Shown: piece by piece, positions 7,920-17,239 of the stretch | Layout: each line of letters opens with the position of its first letter | How positions within the stretch are numbered: position 1 is the first letter of the stretch | Assembly: GCF_013181195.1 (NCBI RefSeq) | Contig: NZ_SMZP01000009.1 | Location: 62,001 to 126,000, forward strand | Length of the DNA stretch: 64,000 nt | Source of the DNA: Caulobacter sp. RHG1 | GTDB taxonomy: Bacteria; Pseudomonadota; Alphaproteobacteria; Caulobacterales; Caulobacteraceae | Reading direction: 5' to 3' | The notes under the pieces: generated by a model | Told to the model about the DNA's origin: nothing | The model's database searches: none | The model's input: the letters and a program-made list of their open reading frames with translations, nothing else | Program-made: the position numbers and the translations under genes

Positions 7920-10700
7920 ATGATCGAACTGAACACGAAGGGCCGCCGCGCGCGCCATACGGCCTGGCTGATGACCAGCTGCGCCGCCGTCGGCCTGTTC
8001 GCCGCCACGGGCGCCCACGCCCAGGCCGCCGCGCCGCAAGACGCGTCGATCGAAGAGATCGTCGTCACCGGCAGCTATCGCCGCAGCCTGCAGAAGGCCG
8101 TGGACATGAAGCGCGAAACGACCGGCTTCTCGGACTCGATCGTCGCCACCGACGTCGCCAACTTCCCGGAACAGAACCTGGCCGAAGCGCTGCAGCGCAT
8201 GCCGGGCGTCACCATCGAGCGTAACAAGGGCCTGGGCGGCCGCGTCAGCGTCCGGGGCCTGCCCAGCGAGTACACCTTCGTCAGCATCAACAACCTGGGC
8301 ACGGCCACGGCCTCGAGCGGCGGCGGCCGTGACGTCGAGTTCGACATCTTCGCCTCGGAAGTGATCCAGCAGGTCACCGTCCAAAAGTCGCCGCGCGCGT
8401 CGGACGAAGAAGGCGGCATCGCCGGCTCGGTGTTCATCTCGACGGCCCGTCCGTTCGACTACAGCGGCCGCAAGCTGGTCGCCTCGGCCGAGGGCGCGTA
8501 CAACTCGATCTCGAAGAAGAGCGACCCGAAGGTCTCGTTCCTGGCCAGCGACACCTGGGGTGACTGGGGCGGCCTGGTGTCGTTCTCGGCCGCGCGCCGC
8601 ACCAACCGCACCGACAGTAACTCGGGCATCAACTTCCGTCCGGCGTTCCGCTTCCTGGAAGCCGGCGGGACGCGCGCTTCCCAGGCCGTCTCCGTACTGG
8701 CGCGCGACGCCGGCGTCGTCGTCACCGACGTCCGCAACCGCGACCAGACCGGCCGCATCATCTTCCAGGACAAGGTCGGCGACCGCGCCTATCTGAACAC
8801 CCAGGACCAGTGGGGCGGCACGGCCTCGCTGCAGTACAAGCCGTCGGCGAACTTCGACATCGCTTTCGACGCCATGGTCGGCGGTTTCGACAACACCGAG
8901 GACGAGTATGACGCGGCGGCCTATTCGGCTTCCAGCCGCAGCACGTTCGAGACCATCCACAGCTACGACAAGGAAACCCTGTCGGAGTACGGCATCGTCG
9001 TTCTGCGCGACGTCTCCTACACCGCCACCCAGCACGAAATGCTGAGCAAGGAGCGGATCAGCAAGACCGACTACGCCCAGTTCGGCACCGAGTTCAACTG
9101 GCGTGGCGACAGCTGGACCCTGCATGGTCTGGCCGGCTATTCGGGCGCCGAGAAGACCATCGACTTCTCCAACCTCAAGCACGTGGCCTACGCCCCGTCG
9201 CGCACCCGCTGGACGGAAAAGGGCGGCGAGACCGTCAAGAGCGCCAACCCGGCCTCGATCGACATGTACAACAGCCCCGCCTCGTACCTGTTCGAGGCCT
9301 ATGAGACCAACGTCGAGAAGATCAAGGACGACAAGTACGCGGCCCAGCTGGACTTCACCAAGGAGTTCTCGCTGAGCTTCTTCCCGGCCCTGAAGGCCGT
9401 GCAGGTCGGCGCCCGCTACACCGATCGGTCGAAGGAGCGTCAGTACGGCGCCCTGAACATCCAGGGCCCCAGCGCCGGCAGCTCCGCCTGGCTCAACACC
9501 CGCAAGATGTCCGACAGCCCGCTGACGCCGATCGACCAACTGGTGCCGGGCGGCAAGTACAGCATCCGCGACATCACCTGGAGCCAGATCTCCAACGAGT
9601 ACGCGCGCGAGACCTTCCGCTACGCCGGTTTCTCGACGCCGTTCACGCCGGGCGACTACTATGAGGTATCGGAAGAGGTGAAGAGCCTCTACGCCATGGC
9701 CGATCTGGGCTTCGACGTCGGCCCCGTGCCGGTGGCGATCAACGGCGGCGTCCGTTACGTGGACACCTCGGTGACCTCGTCGGGCTACCACCAGATCCAG
9801 ACCCCGACCGGCGGCACGACCTACACCCCCGAACCGGTGTCCAGCGACGGCAGCTACAACAAGCTGCTGCCCAGCGTGAACTTCACCGCCGAACTGACCG
9901 ACAGCATCGTGCTGCGCGGCGCCGCGTCGAAGACCCTGATGCGTCCGGGCCTGACGGACCTGGCCTACAAGCGCACGGCCAGCTGGAACTCGTTCCGCTT
10001 CACGGACGGCAACCCGAACCTGAAGCCGATCTTCGCCGAGCAGTGGGAAATCGGTCTCGAGAAGTACCTGCCGGAAGGCGGTCTGCTGGCGGTCTCGTAC
10101 TTCAACAAGAAGCTGGAGGGCGTGATCCGCCAGGCCCTGACGGGTACGGTGCCGAACGTCACCAAGTACAACGCCAATGGCACGATCGACGGCGTCTACG
10201 ACTTCGACGTCTATCAGCCGATCAACGTTGCCGGGACCAGCAAGGCCACGGGCTTCGAAATGGTGGCGATCGTGCCGTTCGGCCTGTTCTGGGAGCCGGC
10301 CAAGGGCTTCGGGATTAACGCCAACTACACGATCCTGGACAGCTCGCTGAACGGTGCGTCGCTGCTCAACGTGCCGATGTCGCTCCCGGGCCTGGCCGAC
10401 AAGGCCTACAACGTCACCCTGTTCTACGAGAACGCCAAGTTCCAGGCTCGCGTCTCGTACAATCACAAGGGCAAGTACGTCGAAAGCATCGGCTACGAAA
10501 TGTATCCGGTCTGGCGTAGCGGCTACGGCCAGGCCGATATCTCGGTCAGCTACAACATCAACGACAACGTCCAGGTCAGCCTCGAGGGCATCAATGTCAC
10601 CGACGCGCGGACCAAGGGCTACACGATGGATCCGTCGTTCCCGGTGATGGACGAGAAGTCGGGCCGTCGTTTCAGCCTGGGCCTGCGCCTGAACTTCTAA
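7920..10700 (+). CDS. TonB-dependent receptor (Xanthomonas/Caulobacter type)
   Basis: A 926-residue outer-membrane receptor. The long basic signal sequence (TKGRRARHTAWLMTSCAAVGLF to AHA-Q) is followed by a TonB-box region (IEEIVVTGSYRRSLQKAVD) at about residues 42-60, a plug with NLAEALQRMPGVTIER and RVSVRGLPSEYTFV, and a barrel ending in SLGLRLNF. It lacks an STN domain. It is the second non-signalling receptor of the left-hand glycan block. The receptor at 1441 has a comparable plug but differs clearly in barrel sequence, so the two may take different oligosaccharides. A strong terminator follows directly, so this gene closes the block. The substrate is unknown. Confidence 0.92.
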   Translation: MIELNTKGRRARHTAWLMTSCAAVGLFAATGAHAQAAAPQDASIEEIVVTGSYRRSLQKAVDMKRETTGFSDSIVATDVANFPEQNLAEALQRMPGVTIERNKGLGGRVSVRGLPSEYTFVSINNLGTATASSGGGRDVEFDIFASEVIQQVTVQKSPRASDEEGGIAGSVFISTARPFDYSGRKLVASAEGAYNSISKKSDPKVSFLASDTWGDWGGLVSFSAARRTNRTDSNSGINFRPAFRFLEAGGTRASQAVSVLARDAGVVVTDVRNRDQTGRIIFQDKVGDRAYLNTQDQWGGTASLQYKPSANFDIAFDAMVGGFDNTEDEYDAAAYSASSRSTFETIHSYDKETLSEYGIVVLRDVSYTATQHEMLSKERISKTDYAQFGTEFNWRGDSWTLHGLAGYSGAEKTIDFSNLKHVAYAPSRTRWTEKGGETVKSANPASIDMYNSPASYLFEAYETNVEKIKDDKYAAQLDFTKEFSLSFFPALKAVQVGARYTDRSKERQYGALNIQGPSAGSSAWLNTRKMSDSPLTPIDQLVPGGKYSIRDITWSQISNEYARETFRYAGFSTPFTPGDYYEVSEEVKSLYAMADLGFDVGPVPVAINGGVRYVDTSVTSSGYHQIQTPTGGTTYTPEPVSSDGSYNKLLPSVNFTAELTDSIVLRGAASKTLMRPGLTDLAYKRTASWNSFRFTDGNPNLKPIFAEQWEIGLEKYLPEGGLLAVSYFNKKLEGVIRQALTGTVPNVTKYNANGTIDGVYDFDVYQPINVAGTSKATGFEMVAIVPFGLFWEPAKGFGINANYTILDSSLNGASLLNVPMSLPGLADKAYNVTLFYENAKFQARVSYNHKGKYVESIGYEMYPVWRSGYGQADISVSYNINDNVQVSLEGINVTDARTKGYTMDPSFPVMDEKSGRRFSLGLRLNF

Positions 10701-10715
10701 TCCGTAAACTGACGT

Positions 10716-10753
10716 CAGGACGGTCGGCGAACGCCGGCCGTCCTGTTCTTTTC
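10716..10753 (+). terminator. intrinsic terminator after the receptor at 7920
   Basis: CAGGACGGTCGGC at 10716-10728 pairs with GCCGGCCGTCCTG at 10733-10745 (one T-G wobble, 4-nt loop) and is followed by TTCTTTTC. It is a well-formed Rho-independent terminator 15 bp after the receptor stop. Confidence 0.85.
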
Positions 10754-10810
10754 GGTCGTCCAGCAGTCGCCCAGAAAAAGTGTCATGCTTTTGGGCGATG
10801 GCTGCGACCC

Positions 10811-11425
10811 ATGAAGGCGAAGAGGAATCTGGTGCCAGGTCCAAGCTTGGGCGCGCGGCTTCAATCTCCGGCCGCGGGCGCGTTCGGCGTTCCCGAGCGC
10901 GCGGAGAAGGGCGGGGTCGCCACGCGCCCCGACGCCTTGGCGGCTGTTCTGCGTCGCGACCTGATCGCCTATCTCCAGCGCCGCGACCGGGCAGGAGAGG
11001 TCGAGGACGTCGTCCAGGAAGCCTTCGTGCGGTTTCATCGTGCGGGCCACGATCTGGCGGCGCCGGACGCGCGGCCGTTGTTGTTCGTCATCGCGCGAAA
11101 CCTGCAACTCGATGGCTGGAAATCCGGCCGACGGGAGAAGACGCGTCGCAGCGTCGACGACATTCACGATCTGGACGCCGGCCCACGCGCGATCGCCAGT
11201 GAAACGCCTTCCGCCGATCAGCGCCTGATCGGCCGTCAGGATCTGGCCGCCGCCGCCGCCGTCATCCGCGCTCTGCCGCCGAAGACGCGCGACGCCTTCC
11301 TGCTGCACCGGTTCGAAGCCAATACCTATCGCCAGATCGCCGACCGCCTGGGCGTGTCGGTTAGCATGGTCGAGAAACACATCGCTGAAGCGCTGCGCCA
11401 GCTGAAGAAAACGCGACATGACTGA
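10811..11425 (+). CDS. ECF sigma factor, FecI-like (first triad)
   Basis: A 204-residue extracytoplasmic-function sigma factor. Region 2 is seen at about residues 44-110 (DVVQEAFVRFHRA, then ARPLLFVIARNLQLDGW, the -10 recognition part), and region 4 at about 140-200 (LPPKTRDAFLLHRFE, YRQIADRLGVSVSMVEKHI). The pairing SVSMVEKHI is typical of FecI-type factors. About 40 residues before region 2 have no match to the family, so the true start could be further downstream than this ATG. A FecR gene and an STN-containing receptor follow in the same direction, so the expected role is transcription of that receptor when the ligand is sensed. Confidence 0.9.
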   Translation: MKAKRNLVPGPSLGARLQSPAAGAFGVPERAEKGGVATRPDALAAVLRRDLIAYLQRRDRAGEVEDVVQEAFVRFHRAGHDLAAPDARPLLFVIARNLQLDGWKSGRREKTRRSVDDIHDLDAGPRAIASETPSADQRLIGRQDLAAAAAVIRALPPKTRDAFLLHRFEANTYRQIADRLGVSVSMVEKHIAEALRQLKKTRHD

Positions 11426-11512
11426 GGTGTCGCGTCCCTGGATCGTTGTGGCTTTTGAGACGGCCGGCGACGATGCGCCAAGCCGTCGGACGCAAGAGGA
11501 TTTCCGCCGCCT

Positions 11513-12508
11513 ATGCTTGGCCGCCTGACCGCCATGATCGCTGCCCGGCCGAAGACGGCTGAGGCCTGGCTGGCGCGTATGGGCCGACCGGGCGTGAGCG
11601 CGCGCGACCAGGCCGCGTTCCTGGAATGGCTGGAAGCCGACGTGGATCATCTGCGTCAGTACGAGGCGGCCAAGGCTGATCAGGCGGCCCTCGAAAGCCT
11701 GCGCGGCGACTTCATCACGGACATTGCACGCCTGCGCCGACGCGAGCGTTCGGGGAGCTCCACGCGTCGCCTGGTGATGGCGGGCGGATTGGCCGCCACG
11801 GCCGCCGCCGTCGCCATCGTCGCCCTGACCCCGACCTTAGGGCCCGCGCCGGTCGAGCAGTTTTACGAGAGCGCGCCGGGGCAGGTCATCGATGTGGCGC
11901 TGGACGACGGTTCTCGCGTGACCCTGGATGCGAACTCTGCCGTCCGTGTCGCCTTTGCCGACGACGTGCGGCGGGTGACGCTGGAGCGCGGCGCGGCCTA
12001 TTTCGATGTGGCCCACGACGCCAGCCATCCCTTCCAGGTCAGCATCGGCGACCGGCAGGTGATCGTCACAGGCACACGGTTCGTGACCGCCCTGACCGGC
12101 GACGGCGCCCAGGTCTCGCTGCTCCAGGGGCGGGTCCTGGTCGGTCGCCGTGATGTCGCCGAGAAGGCCGCGCTGGACGGCGCCCTGGTCCTGTCGCCGG
12201 GCGAGCGCGCAGTCTTCCGCCCTGGGCAGCCAGGCATCGAGAAAGCGGTCGCGGACGTGGAGACGACGACGGCGTGGCGTCGTCGCAAGCTGGTGTTCCG
12301 CAATGCGCCGCTGACCGATGTCGTCGTCGCCGCTGCGCGTTACTCCGATGCGCCGCTGGTAGTGGCCGACCCCAGTCTCTCGCGCATCAAGGTCACCGCG
12401 GTCCTGCCGCTGGAAGGCGAGGGGGCCTTGGCAGATCGCATGGCGGCCCTGCTGCCGGTGCGCACCGAGCGCACCGCGGACGGCCGCGTCCTGATCCGCG
12501 CCGAGTAG
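11513..12508 (+). CDS. FecR-type anti-sigma regulator (first triad)
   Basis: A 331-residue single-pass inner-membrane regulator that holds or activates the partner sigma factor. The cytoplasmic N-terminal FecR_N part (LARMGRPGVSARDQAAFLEW) spans about residues 15-60. A membrane segment preceded by two arginines (TRRLVMAGGLAATAAAVAIV) lies around residues 85-105, then the periplasmic FecR domain (DVALDDGSRVTLDANSAV, GAAYFDVAHD), and a C-terminal DUF4974-like part (FRNAPLTDVVVAAARYSDAP). The double-Arg before the segment may make it a Tat substrate, as reported for some FecR proteins. A second ATG 21 bp in is an alternative start. It sits 87 bp after the sigma gene and 71 bp before the receptor. 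Confidence 0.9.
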   Translation: MLGRLTAMIAARPKTAEAWLARMGRPGVSARDQAAFLEWLEADVDHLRQYEAAKADQAALESLRGDFITDIARLRRRERSGSSTRRLVMAGGLAATAAAVAIVALTPTLGPAPVEQFYESAPGQVIDVALDDGSRVTLDANSAVRVAFADDVRRVTLERGAAYFDVAHDASHPFQVSIGDRQVIVTGTRFVTALTGDGAQVSLLQGRVLVGRRDVAEKAALDGALVLSPGERAVFRPGQPGIEKAVADVETTTAWRRRKLVFRNAPLTDVVVAAARYSDAPLVVADPSLSRIKVTAVLPLEGEGALADRMAALLPVRTERTADGRVLIRAE

Positions 12509-12523
12509 GCCTGCATCGCAGAG

Positions 12524-12533
12524 CTGTCACGCC
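12524..12533 (+). promoter_or_regulatory. candidate ECF promoter element (CTGTCACGCC)
   Basis: A TGTCA core lies about 55 bp before the receptor start. Similar TGTCA or CGTCA cores occur upstream of the sigma genes at 10781, 15585 and 33252. A shared -35-like element for FecI-type sigma factors is possible, but I cannot align a convincing -10 element in all four. Confidence 0.25.
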
Positions 12534-12579
12534 TCCGCGCTAAGGGGGACACGGATCGTCTCGTCGGGGCCTGTCGTCC

Positions 12580-15561
12580 TTGAAACCGCCTGCTGCATCG
12601 CCGCCCGCCGGCGTGCGACGTAGCCTATGGGGCGTCGCCGCCCTGGCGCTTGCCTTGGCGGTTGCGCCAGAGACCTGGTCGCAGTCGTTCAGCGCACGGG
12701 TGCAACGCTTCGACATCCCCGCGCAGGACGCGTCCTCGGCGCTGCTGGAACTTTGCCTGCAGGCCGACTGCGAGCTGGCCTTCGTTCCGCAGGCCAGCCA
12801 TCCCGCGCGGACGCAGGCGGTTCGCGGCCAGATGACCTGGCGCGAGGCGCTGGCGCGGATGCTGGAGGGAAGCGGGCTTCATCACCGGTTCGTCGGCGTG
12901 CGCGGCGTGCGGGTCTGGACCGCGCCACACACAGCGAAGTCGCCGCGACCGCCGCCGCCACCCGAGCCGGTCGAGGTCGAGGCGGTCGAAGTCGTCGGTC
13001 GCCCGTCACGTCAGATCGCGGAATCTCTGCGCCGAAAGCGCGCCGCGGACGTCATTTCCGATGGCGTCTCCACCGAGCAGATCGGCGGGCTCCCCGCCGC
13101 CAATCTGGCCGAGGCCCTGCAGCGCGTCCCTGGCGTCGCCATCGAACATGAGGTCGGCGAAGGCCAGTTCGTCAGCGTGCGCGGCCTGGGACCGCTGTTC
13201 CAGTCCGTGACCTTGAACGGCGCGCCGGTGGCCTTCAACGAGAACATCCGCAATTCGACCCAGAGCGGCCGGCAGTTTCGCTTTCGGGCGCTGTCGGTGG
13301 ATCTGTTGGCGGGCGCGCGCCTGGCCAAGTCCGCCACAGCCGACATGATCGACGGCGGCATCGGAGCCAATATCGACATCGAGACCGCGGGGGGGCTGGA
13401 TGGGGATCCGTTCGGTTCGATCCGCGTCGGCGGCGACGTCGAGGTGCGAACCGGTGGCTTTGGGCCCGATGTCTCCTTCGCCGGCCGGGTCGTCTCGGCC
13501 GATGGCGACAAGGGCGTAGTGGCCGGCTTCTCGCAGGAGGAGCGGTTTGTCCGCTATGACCGTTTCCAGACGATGCGGTTCGGCAAGATCGACGTTGGAG
13601 GCGTCTCTCTGGTCGCGCCCAACGATATCCGGACCACGGTCGAAAGCGAGGATCGCCGTCGTCGCAGCGCCTTCATCGGCACCGACTGGCGGGTGTCGCC
13701 GGACCTGCGACTGGACTTCGACGGCCTGGTCTCGACCTTTGACAACACCATCCGCGAAGACCGGCTGGTCTACAGCCTGGGTCCGCGCCTGATCGCATCG
13801 GACGCGGATCTGCGCATCGAAGATGGGGTGGTCGTCGCCGCACGGGTCACGAACGGCCGCATCGACAACAACACCGAGTTCTCGGACCAGTCACACCTGA
13901 ACTTCGCCGCCTCGCTGGGCGCGGAGTTGCGCACAGGCGACTGGACGCTGACGCCGCGCCTCAGCGTCTCTAGCGCCTATTCGGTGCTGGACACGCCGTT
14001 GCTGCGCCTGTCGGCCCAGTCCCCGGAAGGCGTGGCGTATGCGTTCGACCTGGCCGATGCGGTCGACAGTCGCAAGGCGTCGCGGCTGACCACGGCCTTT
14101 GACCTGCAGGATCCGTCTCGTCTGACCCTGGCGCAGCTGAACCTACGGGCCGTGGACTCGCGCGATGACGACGTCACCGCGTTCTTCAATGCTCGCCGTG
14201 CGGTCGATCGCCATTGGGGTTGGCTGCACGTCTCGGCGCTGCGCTTGGGCGGTCAATTCAGCGATCGCAGCCGCGACTACCAGCGGCGCGACCGTCGCGC
14301 AGCGCCGCGTTCTGCAAATCTCAGTGTCTCCGACATCTATCGCGAGAAGACCGCCGGCAATGTCTTCGCCGACGTCGTGCGCGCCCGTTCGGCGCCTTGG
14401 GTCACGGCCGACTACGATCGCCTGCGTTCGGCCTTCGTCGTGCCGGGCGAACGGGATGGCGTCGTTCTCACGCCCGACGATCTGTCACCGACTGGCTCTG
14501 ATCTGCAGAACTCCTATCGGGTCGGCGAGCAGGTCAGGGCGATCTATGCCCGTCTGGACTTCGACGGTCGCGCGCCGGCCTGGCCGTTCTCCGGCAATGT
14601 GGGCCTGCGGCAGGTCCAGACCCGGACCCATGTGGAAGGCGCACGGCTGGAGTTCGTTGGCGGCGCCGGCGTGATCAAGCCGGTGGCGTTCGCCGGCGTG
14701 CACGACGTTTTGCTGCCCAGCTTCAACATCGCCTTCGAGACGGCCGACGACGCGATCCTGCGCATGGCCGCCTCGCGCACGATCACGCGGCCCTCGCTCG
14801 CCGATCTGCGGGCGTCGACCGTGCCGGCCAGCATCCTGGTGTCGGCGATCTACAACTACGGTCAGGCGGCTGTGGATCGTCCCGAGCCCGGCGTCATCTT
14901 CAGCGGCGTGGGCGGCAACCCGGCCTTGACGCCGTATGTCTCCGACAATCTGGATCTGTCCTACGAAGTCACCCGCCGCCGCTTCAGCTACAGCCTGGCG
15001 GTGTTCCACAAGACCATCCACGACTTCATCCAGATGGTCGACGCGCCCGAGACCCTGACCTTCGAGACCCTGAGCGGCCCGCCGGTCTCGACGCAGGTGC
15101 TGATGGCGCGACCGCAGAACCTTGGCCGGGCGAACGTCGATGGGGCCGAGCTCGGCGTGCACCGCCGCCTGACCGATGACGTCGGCGTCTGGGCCAACCT
15201 GACCTGGACGCACAGCCGGGTGGATGGCAAGCGGCTGACGGGGGTGTCGGATCTGGCCTGGTCGATCAGCCCGTACCTGGAGCGGGGACCCTTCACGCTC
15301 AACGTCTCGTGGTCCTGGCGATCGGCGTTCCGATCGGAGGCGGACATGCAGGGCGGGGGCGTCTCGGATTTCACGATCGGGTCGGCGGGCTATCTGGACG
15401 CCCAGGCCAGCTACGATTTGAGCGAGCATGCCCAGCTGGTGGTTTCAGGTTCGAACCTGACCAACACCCACGATCTGGCCTATGAGGGCTCGAAGGCGCG
15501 CCTGCTGCAGATCGGCTCCTCGGGTCGCTGGTTCTCGGTCCGGTTGAACTGGCGCTGGTAG
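12580..15561 (+). CDS. TonB-dependent receptor with STN signalling domain (first triad)
   Basis: A 993-residue transducer-type receptor. It begins at a TTG with a signal peptide (RRSLWGVAALALALAVAP to WSQ), then an STN domain at about residues 36-120 (FDIPAQDASSALLELCLQ, GQMTWREALARMLEGSGL). A very proline-rich linker (KSPRPPPPPEPVEV) follows, then a TonB-box/plug region (VEVVGRPSRQIAESLRRKR, NLAEALQRVPGVAIEHE, FVSVRGLGP) and the barrel, ending FSVRLNWRW. STN domains contact FecR in the periplasm, which fits the FecR gene just upstream. The C-terminal residue is Trp rather than the usual Phe, still aromatic. GTG at 12613 is an alternative start. Ligand unknown. Confidence 0.9.
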   Translation: MKPPAASPPAGVRRSLWGVAALALALAVAPETWSQSFSARVQRFDIPAQDASSALLELCLQADCELAFVPQASHPARTQAVRGQMTWREALARMLEGSGLHHRFVGVRGVRVWTAPHTAKSPRPPPPPEPVEVEAVEVVGRPSRQIAESLRRKRAADVISDGVSTEQIGGLPAANLAEALQRVPGVAIEHEVGEGQFVSVRGLGPLFQSVTLNGAPVAFNENIRNSTQSGRQFRFRALSVDLLAGARLAKSATADMIDGGIGANIDIETAGGLDGDPFGSIRVGGDVEVRTGGFGPDVSFAGRVVSADGDKGVVAGFSQEERFVRYDRFQTMRFGKIDVGGVSLVAPNDIRTTVESEDRRRRSAFIGTDWRVSPDLRLDFDGLVSTFDNTIREDRLVYSLGPRLIASDADLRIEDGVVVAARVTNGRIDNNTEFSDQSHLNFAASLGAELRTGDWTLTPRLSVSSAYSVLDTPLLRLSAQSPEGVAYAFDLADAVDSRKASRLTTAFDLQDPSRLTLAQLNLRAVDSRDDDVTAFFNARRAVDRHWGWLHVSALRLGGQFSDRSRDYQRRDRRAAPRSANLSVSDIYREKTAGNVFADVVRARSAPWVTADYDRLRSAFVVPGERDGVVLTPDDLSPTGSDLQNSYRVGEQVRAIYARLDFDGRAPAWPFSGNVGLRQVQTRTHVEGARLEFVGGAGVIKPVAFAGVHDVLLPSFNIAFETADDAILRMAASRTITRPSLADLRASTVPASILVSAIYNYGQAAVDRPEPGVIFSGVGGNPALTPYVSDNLDLSYEVTRRRFSYSLAVFHKTIHDFIQMVDAPETLTFETLSGPPVSTQVLMARPQNLGRANVDGAELGVHRRLTDDVGVWANLTWTHSRVDGKRLTGVSDLAWSISPYLERGPFTLNVSWSWRSAFRSEADMQGGGVSDFTIGSAGYLDAQASYDLSEHAQLVVSGSNLTNTHDLAYEGSKARLLQIGSSGRWFSVRLNWRW

Positions 15562-15625
15562 CGGCTTCGTCGCCGTAGCTGGGCCGTCACACGCTTGTCG
15601 TCGCACGGTGGCATTCGGCCGCGCC

Positions 15626-16180
15626 ATGTCCTTGCCTGCCTATGATCATGGCGCGACGCGCGAGTCGGCAAACGCGACGGGCGCGGAGCGTTTCGAGGCC
15701 CTGACCCGGCGCCTGCGCATTCCGCTGCTGCGCTACTTCACGCGGCGAACGGGCTCTCAGCCCGACAGCGAGGAGCTGGTGCAGGACTTGTTCCTGCGCC
15801 TGCTGCGCCGTCCCGGCCTGATGGCCCTGGAGAGTGTCGATGGCTACGTCTTCGAGGCTGCGGCGAACCTGCTGCGCGACAAGGTGCGCCGCGAGCGGAC
15901 GCGGCCGATGCTGAGCGCCGTGGGACTGGACAGGATCGATCTGGCCGACGACCTGCCGGGCGCTGAAGACGTAATCGGCGGGCGGCAGAGCCTAGAACGC
16001 ATCGAGGTGGCGTTGAAGTCGCTGTCGCCGCGGGCGCGGACCATCGTCATCCTTCGCCGCTTCGAGGATATGAGCCACGCCCAGATCGCGGCCCGACTGA
16101 ACATCTCGGTCAGCGCCGTCGAGAAACACCTGGTGCGGTCGATGGCCGTGCTGCGCAACGCGCTGCGGGAGCAGGGCTGA
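15626..16180 (+). CDS. ECF sigma factor, FecI-like (second triad)
   Basis: An ECF sigma factor of about 184 residues. Region 2 contains SEELVQDLFLRLLRRP and VDGYVFEAAANLLRDKVRRE; region 4 contains LSPRARTIVILRRFE and HAQIAARLNISVSAVEKHL, the FecI-type helix-turn-helix. I prefer the ATG at 15626; an in-frame GTG at 15608 would add six residues, and neither has a strong Shine-Dalgarno. The stop and the next gene's ATG share one base (TGATG), so sigma and FecR are translationally coupled. The gene lies only 64 bp after the first triad's receptor, so the two triads form a tandem array. Confidence 0.9.
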   Translation: MSLPAYDHGATRESANATGAERFEALTRRLRIPLLRYFTRRTGSQPDSEELVQDLFLRLLRRPGLMALESVDGYVFEAAANLLRDKVRRERTRPMLSAVGLDRIDLADDLPGAEDVIGGRQSLERIEVALKSLSPRARTIVILRRFEDMSHAQIAARLNISVSAVEKHLVRSMAVLRNALREQG

Positions 16181-17121
16181 TGGCGCGCTTTCATGACGAC
16201 GAGGCCGCCCGGTGGTTCGCCAAGGCCGACCGCGGGCCCATGTCAGCCGACGATCGGCGGGAGTTTCTGGAATGGCTCGACGAACCTGAGAACGCCGACG
16301 CCTATCAGGAGACCGCCGACGCCTGGTCGACCCTCGGCGCCGCCAAACGCGCTGACGGGCTGATGGCGATGCGCGCAGCGGCTTTGCGCGAGGCTTCTGG
16401 CGTCAGTCGCCGGCGAGCGATCTTCGGCTTGGCCGGCGCCGCCGCGGCGGCCGGGGCAGGGGGCGCAGCGCTGATGATGGCCAGCGCGGCCGGCGCCACG
16501 ATCCGCACTGGCGCGGGCGAGCGCCTGACCGCGCCCTTGCCTGACGGATCCAGCGTGACGCTGGCGCCGCTGTCGACCGTGCGCGTTCAGTACGACGATG
16601 CGCGCCGCCGCGTGCGGCTGATCGAGGGGCAGGCCTATTTCGATGCGCGCTCGGCCCCCGAGCGGCCGTTCCAGGTCATGGTGGGTGATCAGCGCGCTCA
16701 AGGCAGCGGCGGTCGTTTCCAGGTCACCAAGCAGGGCGAGACCGCGCAGATCCTGATCGAGGACGGCGCATTGGATGTCGTCGCCGCCAAGGCCGCCGCG
16801 AGCCATCGATTGACGACAGGGCAGATGATCTCCGGTCCGGCCGGCGCCCAGCAGGTGGCGGCCGCCGACCTCGACGAGCTGACTGCCTGGCGTGACGGGC
16901 GACTAGTGTTCAGCGACGCGCCATTGCCGCAGGTCGCCGCGGCGTTCAATCGCTACTCCAGCGACCGGTTATCTTTGGCCTCGAGCTCGCAGCTGGATGG
17001 CATCCGCATCTCCGGATCGTTTCGCTACGACGGCACGCGCGAGTTTGCTCAGGCCCTGCGCGCGGGCTTCGGCCTGCGGGTTCGCCAAGTGGACGAGACG
17101 ACGTGGGAGATCGCCGCCTGA
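16180..17121 (+). CDS. FecR-type anti-sigma regulator (second triad)
   Basis: A 313-residue FecR protein. The N-terminal FecR_N part (ARWFAKADRGPMSADDRREF) is at residues 7-50, then VSRRRAIFGLAGAAAAAGAG, an Arg-rich stretch followed by a membrane segment (about residues 75-105) that resembles a Tat-type anchor. The periplasmic FecR domain follows (APLPDGSSVTLAPLSTV, GQAYFDARSA, RPFQVMVGDQRAQGSGG) and the C-terminal part has FSDAPLPQVAAAFNRYS. It overlaps the sigma gene by one base and is followed after 118 bp by an STN receptor, completing a canonical surface-signalling unit. The protein shares the fold but little sequence with the FecR at 11513. Confidence 0.9.
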   Translation: MARFHDDEAARWFAKADRGPMSADDRREFLEWLDEPENADAYQETADAWSTLGAAKRADGLMAMRAAALREASGVSRRRAIFGLAGAAAAAGAGGAALMMASAAGATIRTGAGERLTAPLPDGSSVTLAPLSTVRVQYDDARRRVRLIEGQAYFDARSAPERPFQVMVGDQRAQGSGGRFQVTKQGETAQILIEDGALDVVAAKAAASHRLTTGQMISGPAGAQQVAAADLDELTAWRDGRLVFSDAPLPQVAAAFNRYSSDRLSLASSSQLDGIRISGSFRYDGTREFAQALRAGFGLRVRQVDETTWEIAA

Positions 17122-17239
17122 CATCGCCAGGGCGCTCGGCGTTCGATGAAATTTTCACGACAGGATGAGGCTTTCGGCGACGGCGAAGTTCCTGGGGATG
17201 ATCGGTCGACGGGGGCCGGCGAATGTCTAGGACATCACG

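Noticed and set aside
7767-10844. Open frame of 1025 codons on the minus strand opposite the receptor at 7920
   Set aside because: It mirrors the strongly G/C-biased codon pattern of the receptor, its product is an Arg/Gly/Val-rich low-complexity sequence with no motif, and the receptor on the other strand has full family features.
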